From: an uncultured Parabacteroides sp.
GTDB lineage: Bacteria; Bacteroidota; Bacteroidia; Bacteroidales; Tannerellaceae
Reading direction: 5' to 3'
Assembly (NCBI GenBank): GCA_949296075.1
Contig: CASFNG010000008.1
Span: 124,001-188,000, forward strand
Length of the DNA: 64,000 nt
In this document: piece after piece, positions 1 through 8,278 of the stretch
How the letters are laid out: each line of letters opens with the position of its first letter
Numbering within the stretch: position 1 is the stretch's first letter
Translations under genes and position numbers: made by a program
Notes under the pieces: generated by a model
Databases searched by the model: none
Seen by the model: only the letters and a program-made list of their open reading frames with translations
Told to the model about the DNA's origin: nothing

Positions 1-182
1 TGAAGAACGAGAAGGCTTTCAATATGCTGATCTTGGGGGGACTGTTGAAAATCGTCCCGATGGTGAAATTAGAGAATGTAATGCTCGGGCTGAAAAAGTC
101 CTTACCTGAGCGCCATCACCATCTGTTACCCATGAATGAAGCCGCCATCAAGAAGGGAATGGAGATTATCCAGAAAGTATAA
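1..182 (+). CDS. 2-oxoacid:acceptor oxidoreductase gamma subunit, C-terminal fragment
   Basis: Open reading frame entering from the left edge (first full codon at base 3) and ending in TAA at 180-182, about 59 residues visible. The tail contains the segment GGLLKIVPMVKLENV and then LPERHHHLLPMNEAA, which I recognise as the end of the small gamma subunit of 2-oxoglutarate/2-ketoisovalerate:ferredoxin oxidoreductases (KorC/VorC type). In that complex the gamma chain works with the alpha and beta chains in ferredoxin-linked oxidative decarboxylation of 2-oxoacids, a cytoplasmic anaerobic reaction. The alpha and beta genes would lie to the left of the window. The family call rests on a short C-terminal piece only. 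Confidence 0.7.
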   Translation, partial: KNEKAFNMLILGGLLKIVPMVKLENVMLGLKKSLPERHHHLLPMNEAAIKKGMEIIQKV

Positions 183-202
183 TCTTAGCCTATAACACAT
201 TG

Positions 203-250
203 AATATGCCAATATGCCCAATCTATCTCAGGTTGGCATATTGGCATATT
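203..250. repeat. Perfect nested inverted repeat
   Basis: Arms 203-218 and 235-250 are perfect reverse complements (16 bp) around a 16-base spacer. Each arm is itself a direct duplication of the octamer AATATGCC (or GGCATATT on the right). It lies between the oxidoreductase stop and the porin promoter. It could be the terminator hairpin of the upstream operon, but there is no long T tract. It could also be a binding site for a dimeric regulator. Confidence 0.7.
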
Positions 251-256
251 TTATAA

Positions 257-285
257 TTGGCACATTGTTTTTTGTTATATCTTTG
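257..285 (+). promoter_or_regulatory. Bacteroidetes-type promoter of the porin gene
   Basis: The -7 box TATCTTTG is at 278-285 and a TTG -33 element at 257-259, an 18-base spacer, close to the consensus of about 19. The porin ATG follows only six bases after the -7 box, so the transcript would have almost no leader. Confidence 0.55.
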
Positions 286-291
286 CAGCCC

Positions 292-2376
292 ATGAGGTAT
301 TATATATCCATATTGCTGTTTTTGCTCGGGACCGCTATTTCCTTATATGCGCAAGATCGCTCCGGGAGGGGAGGAAGAGGAGGTTTCTCATTGGCCAACC
401 TGACATCCTCCCAAAAGGAGATACCGGACAGCTTACTACAAGCAGACAGCGCCACGCTGAAATCCAAGCGAATCGTCGGATACCGCCTCACCCCTCTTTT
501 AGGAGAACGATATATCGCTCCGATGGACACCAATCGATTGAATTACGGGAACACGACCTTGGCAGAGGCGAATTCCTTGGCGGTAGGTTATCTCGCTAAT
601 GTGGGATCACCCGCCCAGACCCGTATCTTTAACGAACGTAAGGAAGAGAGGGATTTCATCTTCGCTGACGCATACGATTACTACATCACCACCCCCACGA
701 ACGCCTATTTTTACGACACGAAAGTGCCTTACACGCAAATCAGCTATACCACGGGAGGAGCCAGCCAAAATAAGATGGACAGGCTGAAAGGTGTCCTTAC
801 CTTGAATTTCGGCAAAAAAATCAATATCGGAGGAGAAATCGACTACATCTACAGCCGAGGATATTACAACTCCAACGGGAACAAGCTATTAAGTTACCGG
901 CTTTTCGGGAGTTACATCACGGATCGTTATGAGCTAAACGCCTACTTGAGCAATTACAACTTCGTCAATTACGAGAACGGAGGGCTCACGAATGACCTAT
1001 ATATCACTGACCCTGATAACTTAGCGGAAAGCCAACGTAATATTGACGCGAAATCATTTCCGGTACGTTACACCGACACATGGAACCGCGTACGCGGAAA
1101 GCAATATTTCTTGACACATCGATATAACTTAGGGTTCACCAAGGAACTGGAAGAGACAGACGAGGAAGGATACCCTAAAGAAGTGTTCGTGCCCGTGTCC
1201 AGCATCATCCACACGTTAGACTATGAGGATAACCGCAGACGGTTCACCTCAAAAAGCTCAGGCATCGACACTTGCTACACAAACCTATACGGGATGGATG
1301 CCTCCCTCAACGACCAAACCTCAACGTGGAGGCTAAGGAACACGTTCGCTCTCGCCTTACGAGAAGGATTCCAGGATTGGGTAAAATTCGGATTGACCGC
1401 CTTTATATCCTTCGAGAAGAGGAAGTTCAGGCTGCCGGCCCAGGTGCCAGGATTAGATTACGGCTCCTATACTCAAGAGGGATCGAACGCGGGGATAGTC
1501 TCGTTAGACTTCCCATCCTCCGAGGTATATGATGAGTTTACCACTTATATCGGGGGAGAGCTGTCCAAGCGGCAAGGAAGCCTTTTCACGTATAACGTAC
1601 GAGGCGAGTTAGGCATCGCGGGAAGCGACGCGGGAGAGCTCCGGGTGACAGGAGATATGCAAACAAAATTCAAGCTATTCAAGAAAGACGCTACCATCAA
1701 GGCGGAAGCCTATATCAAGAACATCACTCCCGCCTTCTATCAGCGGCATTTTCACGGGCGCTACTTCTGGTGGGACCAATCATTGAACAATATCCAACGG
1801 GTCTATGCCGGGGCCAAGATCGACCTGGAATCCACCCGGACCCAATTGTCCGGAGGCGTGGAAAGCATCCAGAATTACGTCTTTTTCAACAGCCAAGGCC
1901 TGCCGGAACAAAGCGATCATAACATCCAGGTTATATCCGCGCGGATCAAGCAGGACATCATGTACAGGGCCTTCGGATGGGAAAACGAGGTAGCCTACCA
2001 ATTATCCAGCGATCAATCGCGACTGCCGTTGCCGGATATCAGCATTTACTCCAATATGTATTTAGCCTTCAAGCTGGCGAAAGTATTGACCGTGCAGATC
2101 GGGGCTAACGTGTATTACAACACCGCCTATTACGCCCCGTACTATGAGCCAGCCACCCAGCAATTCCAGCTGCAAGATGAGAACTCGCGGGTAAAAGTAG
2201 GCAATTATCCGCTGATCAATGCCTACGCGAACCTCCATTTAAAGCAGGCTCGTTTCTTTATCATGGCCTACAATTTAGGATCCAAGTTCGTATCCCCGAA
2301 TTATTTCTCGCTGGCCCATTACCCTCTTGACCCGATGGTCTTGAAAATGGGCATATCCGTGACATTCAACAACTAA
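292..2376 (+). CDS. Putative porin (Porin_10 family)
   Basis: A 694-residue outer-membrane protein. An upstream in-frame ATG at 214 exists, but I start at 292 because MRYYISILLFLLGTAISLYA forms a clean signal peptide ending in AQ, and the promoter box lies between the two ATGs. After a Gly/Arg-rich linker (RSGRGGRGG) the protein is a long series of alternating amphipathic strands rich in Tyr, Asn and Gly. It finishes with a terminal aromatic/hydrophobic strand (MGISVTFNN), as expected of a beta barrel. This matches the Bacteroidetes 'putative porin' family (Porin_10), about 650-720 residues long. It probably allows passive diffusion, but the substrate is unknown. A solute-binding protein gene starts 11 bases downstream, so the two may be co-transcribed. 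Confidence 0.8.
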   Translation: MRYYISILLFLLGTAISLYAQDRSGRGGRGGFSLANLTSSQKEIPDSLLQADSATLKSKRIVGYRLTPLLGERYIAPMDTNRLNYGNTTLAEANSLAVGYLANVGSPAQTRIFNERKEERDFIFADAYDYYITTPTNAYFYDTKVPYTQISYTTGGASQNKMDRLKGVLTLNFGKKINIGGEIDYIYSRGYYNSNGNKLLSYRLFGSYITDRYELNAYLSNYNFVNYENGGLTNDLYITDPDNLAESQRNIDAKSFPVRYTDTWNRVRGKQYFLTHRYNLGFTKELEETDEEGYPKEVFVPVSSIIHTLDYEDNRRRFTSKSSGIDTCYTNLYGMDASLNDQTSTWRLRNTFALALREGFQDWVKFGLTAFISFEKRKFRLPAQVPGLDYGSYTQEGSNAGIVSLDFPSSEVYDEFTTYIGGELSKRQGSLFTYNVRGELGIAGSDAGELRVTGDMQTKFKLFKKDATIKAEAYIKNITPAFYQRHFHGRYFWWDQSLNNIQRVYAGAKIDLESTRTQLSGGVESIQNYVFFNSQGLPEQSDHNIQVISARIKQDIMYRAFGWENEVAYQLSSDQSRLPLPDISIYSNMYLAFKLAKVLTVQIGANVYYNTAYYAPYYEPATQQFQLQDENSRVKVGNYPLINAYANLHLKQARFFIMAYNLGSKFVSPNYFSLAHYPLDPMVLKMGISVTFNN

Positions 2377-2387
2377 ACGGATCTCAC

Positions 2388-3212
2388 ATGAAATCCAGGA
2401 AATTGATAGCCATTTACTCGGCCTTGCTCATTGTCACCCTGATAACCATGAGACAACTTTGGGAGGCAAGAGACGAGGCACGATCCCCGATCCGGCGAGA
2501 CTACCCGGAAATAAAAGAAGAAGGAATACTCCGGATAATGACGGAATATAACCAATCCGGCTATTTCGTGGCGGGAGATACCATACAAGGCTTCCAGTAT
2601 GAGCTCAGCCAGGCGATCGCCCAACTGTCCGGATTAGAAGTCCAGACACGCTTAGAGATGAGCCTGGAGCGAAGTTTCCAAGAACTATCCGAGAAACGAT
2701 GCGATATAATCGCCCGAAACATCCCCATCATTTCCGAAATCCGTGAGGATTATCTTTTCACCGACCCAATCGTATTGAACAAGCAAGTGCTGGTACAACG
2801 GACCGCGGAAGCCAACAAAGGCAAGGCCCCTATCCGCAACCAACTTGACTTGGCGGGAAAAACGCTTTATATCCCCGAGGATTCCCCCGCCCTATGGCGG
2901 ATCCAGAACCTCGAGCATGAGATCGGCGACACCATCTATGTCGTGGAAGAAACACTCTATTCAGCGGAACAGCTCATGATACTGGTGGCGAAAGGAGAGA
3001 TAGATTATGCCGTATGCGACCAGCAAATAGCCCGGAGCACCCAAAAGGCCCTGCCCGGGATAGACATCCAAACCGACATAAGCTTCACCCAACTCCAGTC
3101 GTGGGCGGTACGGAAAGACTCTCCCATCCTGCTGGACAGCTTGAACAGCTGGTTCCGGCAAATCAAGGAAAACGGGATTTATGACCAAATATACAAACGA
3201 TACTACAAATAA
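2388..3212 (+). CDS. Transporter substrate-binding domain protein (SBP_bac_3 type)
   Basis: 274 residues. An N-terminal hydrophobic stretch (about residues 5-22) is followed by a single periplasmic solute-binding domain: GILRIMTEYNQSGYF early, GFQYELSQAIAQ, and a final KENGIYDQIYKRYY that is typical of family-3 binding proteins. The order and spacing resemble the N-terminal regulatory domain of the lytic transglycosylase MltF, but there is no lysozyme-like domain after it. It lacks a lipobox, so it is probably held by an uncleaved N-terminal helix. No ABC permease or ATPase gene is next to it, so a transport role is not demonstrated. Sensing cell-wall or amino-acid ligands is an alternative. 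It starts 11 bases after the porin stop. Confidence 0.75.
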   Translation: MKSRKLIAIYSALLIVTLITMRQLWEARDEARSPIRRDYPEIKEEGILRIMTEYNQSGYFVAGDTIQGFQYELSQAIAQLSGLEVQTRLEMSLERSFQELSEKRCDIIARNIPIISEIREDYLFTDPIVLNKQVLVQRTAEANKGKAPIRNQLDLAGKTLYIPEDSPALWRIQNLEHEIGDTIYVVEETLYSAEQLMILVAKGEIDYAVCDQQIARSTQKALPGIDIQTDISFTQLQSWAVRKDSPILLDSLNSWFRQIKENGIYDQIYKRYYK

Positions 3213-3268
3213 GCCGTTTATTCGCCTGAAAGTGTGAGCCCATCGCGTGATATTCCTAAAAATATCGC

Positions 3269-3276
3269 TATCTTTA
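3269..3276 (+). promoter_or_regulatory. -7 promoter box of the DEAD-box helicase gene
   Basis: TATCTTTA, one base off the TAnnTTTG consensus, ends 24 bases before the ATG at 3301. It supports the 3301 start over the in-frame ATG at 3247, which would lie upstream of this box. Confidence 0.45.
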
Positions 3277-3300
3277 CACCAAGATTTTGAATGGAACAAA

Positions 3301-4581
3301 ATGAGATTTGATGAATTAGATTTGGAAGATTCCGTCTTGGATGGCCTCTACGACATGAACTTCGACGAGGCAACCCCCATCCAAGAACTAACGATCCCTG
3401 TCATATTGGAGGGGAAAGACATTATCGCTTGCGCGCAGACCGGTACCGGGAAGACGGCGGCCTACGTATTACCGGTCATCAACGAGCTTAGCAAAGGACA
3501 TCATCCGGCAGACGCGGTAAACGCCGTCATCATGGCCCCGACAAGAGAGCTAGCCCAACAAATAGACCAGCAGATACAAGGATTCACCTACTTCATCCCA
3601 TCCATCTCGGCGGTAGCGGTCTATGGCGGCACGGACGGCATCACCTGGGAACAGCAAAGACGAGGGTTAGAGATGGGAGCGGACATCGTGATAGCCACGC
3701 CCGGCCGCCTTTTATCCCACATCAAGTTAGGGACGGTGGATCTGTCGAAAGTCTCCTTCTTCGTACTGGACGAAGCGGACAGGATGTTGGACATGGGCTT
3801 CTACGACGACATCATGCAAGTCTACAAACAGCTCTCCCCCACTTGCCAGACCATCATGTTCTCGGCGACCATGCCCCCCAAGATCCAGGCATTGGCCAAG
3901 TCCATCCTGAAAGATCCGGAGGAGATAAAGATCGCCATCTCCCGCCCCCCGGAGTCTATCATGCAGACCGCCTACATCTGCTACGACCCACAGAAGATCA
4001 AGATCCTGCAAGATCTCTTCTCAAGAAGCCGCCCGCAGCGGGTAATCATATTCTCCTCATCCAAGATGAAGGTAAAAGAGCTGGCATCGACCCTGAAAAG
4101 AATGAAGTTCAACGTGGCGGCCATGCATTCAGACTTAGAGCAATCGCAGCGCGAGGAGGTGATGAAAGATTTCAAGAACGGCCATATAGACATCTTGGTA
4201 GCCACGGACGTGGTAGCGCGCGGAATCGACATCAACGATATTAAGTTAGTGGTGAACTTCGATATACCGCACGACCCGGAGGATTACGTCCACCGTATCG
4301 GCCGCACGGCACGCGGCACAAACGGAGAAGGGCTGGCCATAACCTTCGTGTCCATTGATGAGCAAGCCCAATTCAAGCGTATCGAGGACTTCCTGGAGAA
4401 GGAGGTATATAAGATCCCGATAGACCCCTCATTCGGGGAAGTGCCGCTCTATGAGCCAGAGAAATACAATACCCGGAAGAAAGGGAAAGGAGGCTCACGA
4501 AAGAGCGAGGCAAAAGGTCGCTCCTCCCGCTCCGGCAAATCAAATTCACACCGAAAAGCGACAACCTCCAAGGCCGGATAG
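3301..4581 (+). CDS. DEAD-box ATP-dependent RNA helicase (RhlE-like)
   Basis: 426 residues. All core helicase motifs are visible in order: a Q-motif region near residue 20, AQTGTGKT with Lys51, PTRELAQQ, GG, TPGRL, DEAD at residues 157-160, SAT, the second RecA-like lobe with ATDVVARGIDI, and HRIGRTARG. The last 50 residues are a Lys/Ser/Gly/Arg-rich tail typical of RNA-binding tails in RhlE/CshA-like helicases. Such proteins unwind short RNA duplexes using ATP in ribosome assembly and mRNA turnover, often with a role at low temperature. The start at 3301 is preferred because the longer ORF begins upstream of the promoter box. It converges on rho, with paired hairpins between them. Confidence 0.95.
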   Translation: MRFDELDLEDSVLDGLYDMNFDEATPIQELTIPVILEGKDIIACAQTGTGKTAAYVLPVINELSKGHHPADAVNAVIMAPTRELAQQIDQQIQGFTYFIPSISAVAVYGGTDGITWEQQRRGLEMGADIVIATPGRLLSHIKLGTVDLSKVSFFVLDEADRMLDMGFYDDIMQVYKQLSPTCQTIMFSATMPPKIQALAKSILKDPEEIKIAISRPPESIMQTAYICYDPQKIKILQDLFSRSRPQRVIIFSSSKMKVKELASTLKRMKFNVAAMHSDLEQSQREEVMKDFKNGHIDILVATDVVARGIDINDIKLVVNFDIPHDPEDYVHRIGRTARGTNGEGLAITFVSIDEQAQFKRIEDFLEKEVYKIPIDPSFGEVPLYEPEKYNTRKKGKGGSRKSEAKGRSSRSGKSNSHRKATTSKAG

Positions 4582-4652
4582 AAGCAGGCAATGGCGTGTA
4601 CGGATCTCTAAATTCCCGATCACGCCTTTTTCATATCCGAGCAAAGCGAGCG

Positions 4653-4698
4653 AAAAAAAGAGGCGTGAAACAAGTCTTACACCTTGTCTCACGCCTCT
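4653..4698 (-). terminator. Intrinsic-type terminator downstream of rho
   Basis: Arms 4659-4674 and 4683-4698 pair over 16 positions with one mismatch and an 8-base loop. Read on the minus strand, the stem is followed by seven T (plus-strand A run 4653-4659). A third copy of the stem sequence (CACGCCT, 4621-4627) could pair with 4661-4667 instead, giving mutually exclusive hairpins. Confidence 0.8.
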
Positions 4699-4727
4699 CT
4701 CATCTTATAAGAAAAGACCCGCGAACA

Positions 4728-6689
4728 TCAACCATTCATCGATGCCAGGAATTCCATATTATCAAAAGTCTGTTCCATCCGCTGTTTCACGAACTCCATA
4801 GCCTCCATAGAATTCATGTCAGAGAGATACTTCCGAAGAATCCACATCCGGTTCAACGTATTCTCATCTTGCAGCAAGTCGTCTCTACGTGTACTGGAAG
4901 CGGTTATATCCACGGCCGGATAGATACGCTTATTGGAGAGCTTACGATCCAATTGCAACTCCATGTTACCGGTTCCCTTGAACTCCTCGAAGATAACGTC
5001 GTCCATCTTTGACCCCGTCTCCGTAAGAGCAGTCGCCAGGATCGTCAGGCTTCCACCATTCTCAATATTACGGGCAGCGCCAAAGAAGCGTTTGGGCTTC
5101 TGTAAGGCATTCGCGTCCACACCTCCTGACAAGACCTTGCCGGAAGCCGGCTGCACCGTGTTATAAGCGCGTGCCAAACGTGTGATCGAATCCAGTAAGA
5201 TCACGACATCATGTCCACATTCCACCAAACGTTTCGCCTTATTCAACACGATTTCCGCTATTTTCACATGCCGCTCAGCCGGCTCATCGAAAGTAGAAGC
5301 GATCACCTCAGCATCTACGCTACGAGCCATATCGGTCACCTCCTCCGGACGTTCATCGATCAAAAGGATAATCATATACACTTCCGGATGATTATAAGCG
5401 ATAGCGTTCGCGATGTCCTTCAGCAGCATGGTCTTACCAGTCTTAGGCTGGGCGACGATCAATCCACGTTGTCCTTTCCCTATCGGGGAGAACAAATCAA
5501 CCACCCGCACGGCAATATTGTCATACACTTTCGGTGATTTACGCGCCGTAAGCATGAATTTCTTATCCGGGAACAAAGGGGTGAGATGGTCAAATGGTAC
5601 ACGATCACGCACCTCTTCCGGCGTACGGCCATTGATCCGATCCACCTTTACCAGAGGGAAATACTTCTCTCCCTCTTTTGGTGGCCGGATCGCACCTTCA
5701 ACCACATCACCAGTCTTCAGGCCAAAGAGCTTGATCTGGGATTGAGAGACATAAATATCATCCGGAGAGGTCAAGTAATTATAATCAGATGAGCGCAAGA
5801 AGCCATAACCATCTTGCATCATCTCCAGCACTCCAGTTCCAGTAAGGATTCCATCGAACTCATACATCTTCTCCTGCGGCTGCGGAGCATTGTTCGTGTT
5901 ATTGTTATTATTGTGATTATTCTGTCGGTTGTTATTTTTCCGATTGCTATTTTGCTGGGAAGTTGTCTCCTGTTGCGACTTATTCGTCTCATTCTTGGCA
6001 GAAGAGAAGGGAAACACTTGGTCTAATACGGATTTAGCGTCCGGATGGCGGAACACGAGGCGTTTAGGCTCCTCACCCTGTGTCGGATGATTCTCAGCGG
6101 GAGCCTCTTCCGGAGCGGAGTTTTCCACGGGCTCTTTCTCTTCACCCGTCTCCGTCTCAGCTACCATAGGAGGCAATAAAGGCTTTTCCATCACTTTCTC
6201 TTCCCCCGCTACCACAGCCGCGGCCGGAGCATCTGCCATCACAGGCTCCTCTTTCTTCTCTTCCGGAGCAGCGGCCGTTTGTTTCTCGACGGCAGGTGCG
6301 GCAGCAGATGCCACCTTATCCTTTTTCTCTACACGAGGCTTTTTCTTACGCTCGGGTTGTTCTTTCCGCTCTTTCTTTTCGGCGGCAGGAACGGCAGCCG
6401 TTTTTTCCTGCGTATTCTGCGGGAGCTCTGCTGTATCCGCGCTCTTAGCTGGAGCGGAGGCTTTGGCTGGACGCCCTCTCTTTCGGCCTTCCGCCGGTTT
6501 TTTCGCCTCTTTTTCTTTTTGCTTCTCGGCCTGGATACCCGCATACGATATAGCCTGCTCGTCCAGAATCCGATAGACCAATTCTTCTTTCTTCAGGCTA
6601 CTCACCTTTTTTATACCCAAACCTTCCGCGATGCTTTGCAGCTCGGGAAGTAGTTTCTCATTTAGTTCAAGAATATTGTATTTCTGCAT
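4728..6689 (-). CDS. rho: Transcription termination factor Rho with long disordered insert
   Basis: 653 residues, against about 420 in E. coli. The start at 6689 gives [14 protein letters not shown], the usual beginning of the Rho N-terminal helical domain. Residues about 50-274 are a low-complexity insert. It is first rich in Ala, Glu, Lys and Pro with a GRKRGRP AT-hook-like motif, then has an Asn/Gln-rich tract near residues 236-270. The cold-shock RNA-binding domain starts near 275. The ATPase domain carries AQPKTGKT with Lys419, the Walker B stretch [16 protein letters not shown] and a normal C-terminus. Rho is the hexameric RNA translocase that ends transcription. In Bacteroides thetaiotaomicron a comparable disordered region of Rho has been reported to drive phase separation and gut fitness; that is literature recall. 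A leader of about 160 bases precedes the gene. Confidence 0.97.
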   Translation of the reverse strand: MQKYNILELNEKLLPELQSIAEGLGIKKVSSLKKEELVYRILDEQAISYAGIQAEKQKEKEAKKPAEGRKRGRPAKASAPAKSADTAELPQNTQEKTAAVPAAEKKERKEQPERKKKPRVEKKDKVASAAAPAVEKQTAAAPEEKKEEPVMADAPAAAVVAGEEKVMEKPLLPPMVAETETGEEKEPVENSAPEEAPAENHPTQGEEPKRLVFRHPDAKSVLDQVFPFSSAKNETNKSQQETTSQQNSNRKNNNRQNNHNNNNNTNNAPQPQEKMYEFDGILTGTGVLEMMQDGYGFLRSSDYNYLTSPDDIYVSQSQIKLFGLKTGDVVEGAIRPPKEGEKYFPLVKVDRINGRTPEEVRDRVPFDHLTPLFPDKKFMLTARKSPKVYDNIAVRVVDLFSPIGKGQRGLIVAQPKTGKTMLLKDIANAIAYNHPEVYMIILLIDERPEEVTDMARSVDAEVIASTFDEPAERHVKIAEIVLNKAKRLVECGHDVVILLDSITRLARAYNTVQPASGKVLSGGVDANALQKPKRFFGAARNIENGGSLTILATALTETGSKMDDVIFEEFKGTGNMELQLDRKLSNKRIYPAVDITASSTRRDDLLQDENTLNRMWILRKYLSDMNSMEAMEFVKQRMEQTFDNMEFLASMNG

Positions 6690-6857
6690 ATTGAGAAGTA
6701 AATAATCTAAATGGCACATACACATAAACCGTCATATACAAATACGCGTATGACCAAAGTATTATCGTATCTTTTTTAAATTAAAAAATTCATGTAATAA
6801 CCGGATTGTTCAACTAATTTGAATCATTAGTAACATATCTGCGGAGTAAAATCTGCA

Positions 6858-6865
6858 CAAAAGTA
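6858..6865 (-). promoter_or_regulatory. Candidate -7 box for rho
   Basis: Minus-strand TACTTTTG fits TAnnTTTG. It would place the transcript start near 6852 and give rho an untranslated leader of roughly 160 bases, long enough for autoregulation. No clear -33 element was found. Confidence 0.4.
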
Positions 6866-6891
6866 AGAATATTTTCAGAAAAGAATCGATT

Positions 6892-8211
6892 TTAGCCTAA
6901 AAAATTCACAAGTAACACGCGTTTTGTTGTATCATCGATGCGAAAACGGTTATCAATACGCTCACCGACAAGCCAAATTATCTCCCCTCCGCCGCAAAGG
7001 AGCCAAGCATTCTCTTTTTCGACCCGGCTGAACTTATGATCGGAGAAGTAATCGCTCAATTTCTTACGTCCCCTCATTCCAAAAGGGATAAACCAATCGC
7101 CCTCTCTCCACGTACGCAAGGTCAAGGGAAATGAGAGCTTATCATAATCCAAGCAGGCTACCCGTTTATCCTTCGGTATCGAGAAACTTCCATCCCGGGC
7201 TACCGTTTGGATATTCAACCGGATCGGCCTCTCATAACTATCCTTTCCCAATTCCAGCGGATACTCCCGCTCATCGGCGATCTCACCTATAGGCGTAAGC
7301 CACAGATATGAACGATCTTTCAGCAAACGATAAGTCGGCGAGTAAAAGAATTTGCCAGATTCTCCAAGCAAGGCCCCGAATACCTCTCCCGCTACTTGAT
7401 TCGAAAAACCATAGTCTCTCAAGATCTCATACAAGATCGTGTCCGGAGCGGGAAATCGCATCAATGCCTTTATAGAGATCCTGTTGCCAGACACGACCTC
7501 TCTTCTCGCCTGTTCCAATACGTACGCATACATTTTCTCAGCGGCGGAAAGATGCTCCGCGGAACGGGCGATAGCCTCTCTCACCGAAGGATTAAGCTTT
7601 TCCAATAGAGGCAGCACGTTCAACCGGATAAAATTGCGGGTATAGGCATCCGAGAGGTTCGTGCGGTCCGTACAATACCCATAACCTCGTTCAAGCAACC
7701 AATTCTCGATCTCCTTCCGGCTGACGCATAAAAGCGGACGCGTCACATACCCATTCTTTGCGCGGATTCCTCTCATCCCACGTATCCCCGTTCCCCGGAT
7801 CAAGTTCATCAATATAGTCTCCACGCTATCGTCTCGATGATGGGCAACCGCGATGGCCTGTCCTCCTAAGCGCACCCGCATGTCCTCGAACCAAACGTAA
7901 CGTAATTCCCTCGCTGCCATCTCGATCGAGATCCGTTTTTCTTTCGCGTAGGCCATCGTGTCAAAATCAGCCTTATAAAAGGGGACTTCCAAGGACTTAG
8001 CGAAGCGAGCGGAAAAATCAGCGTCACCTTCCGACTCTTCCCCACGTAAATGAAAATCACAATGCAGTGCCACACAAGTATATCCTAAACGGTTCAGGAT
8101 ATCCAGCAAGGCTACGGAATCCGCGCCTCCACTCAATCCGACCAGCACCGGGCGATCATCATCCGAGAGCAACTGAAATTTCCTTATATATGAACGTACT
8201 TTCCCGATCAT
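6892..8211 (-). CDS. tilS: tRNA(Ile)-lysidine synthetase TilS
   Basis: 439 residues. The PP-loop ATP pyrophosphatase signature SGGADS lies at residues 27-32, followed by CDFHLRGEESEGDA and VAHHRDDSVETILMNLIRGT, both characteristic of TilS. The C-terminal substrate-binding domain ends in a conserved region with KKLSDYFSDHKF. TilS attaches lysine to C34 of the tRNA-Ile CAU anticodon, changing both its charging and its decoding. The gene is essential in most bacteria. It lies directly downstream of a terminator hairpin for the zinc-ribbon gene, with only 13 bases between the hairpin region and the start codon, so its own promoter is not obvious. Confidence 0.95.
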   Translation of the reverse strand: MIGKVRSYIRKFQLLSDDDRPVLVGLSGGADSVALLDILNRLGYTCVALHCDFHLRGEESEGDADFSARFAKSLEVPFYKADFDTMAYAKEKRISIEMAARELRYVWFEDMRVRLGGQAIAVAHHRDDSVETILMNLIRGTGIRGMRGIRAKNGYVTRPLLCVSRKEIENWLLERGYGYCTDRTNLSDAYTRNFIRLNVLPLLEKLNPSVREAIARSAEHLSAAEKMYAYVLEQARREVVSGNRISIKALMRFPAPDTILYEILRDYGFSNQVAGEVFGALLGESGKFFYSPTYRLLKDRSYLWLTPIGEIADEREYPLELGKDSYERPIRLNIQTVARDGSFSIPKDKRVACLDYDKLSFPLTLRTWREGDWFIPFGMRGRKKLSDYFSDHKFSRVEKENAWLLCGGGEIIWLVGERIDNRFRIDDTTKRVLLVNFLG

Positions 8212-8224
8212 TCCTTTTCCATAT

Positions 8225-8256
8225 AAAAAAGGCTCTGGCCATTTTCAGCCAGAGCC
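8225..8256 (-). terminator. Intrinsic terminator downstream of the zinc-ribbon gene
   Basis: Perfect 9-bp stem (8231-8239 with 8248-8256, GGCTCTGGC and complement) with an 8-base loop. On the minus strand it is followed by six T (8230-8225). Confidence 0.85.
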
Positions 8257-8278
8257 ATTCCCTTATATCAAGATTCTA

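Noticed and set aside
203..291. Invertible (phase-variable) promoter flanked by inverted repeats
   Set aside because: The repeats are only 16 bases apart and the promoter elements lie outside, so inversion would not switch transcription.
6776..6800. AT-rich stretch upstream of rho as an origin or phage site
   Set aside because: No DnaA-box cluster or repeats were seen; it is most simply the AT-rich leader of rho.
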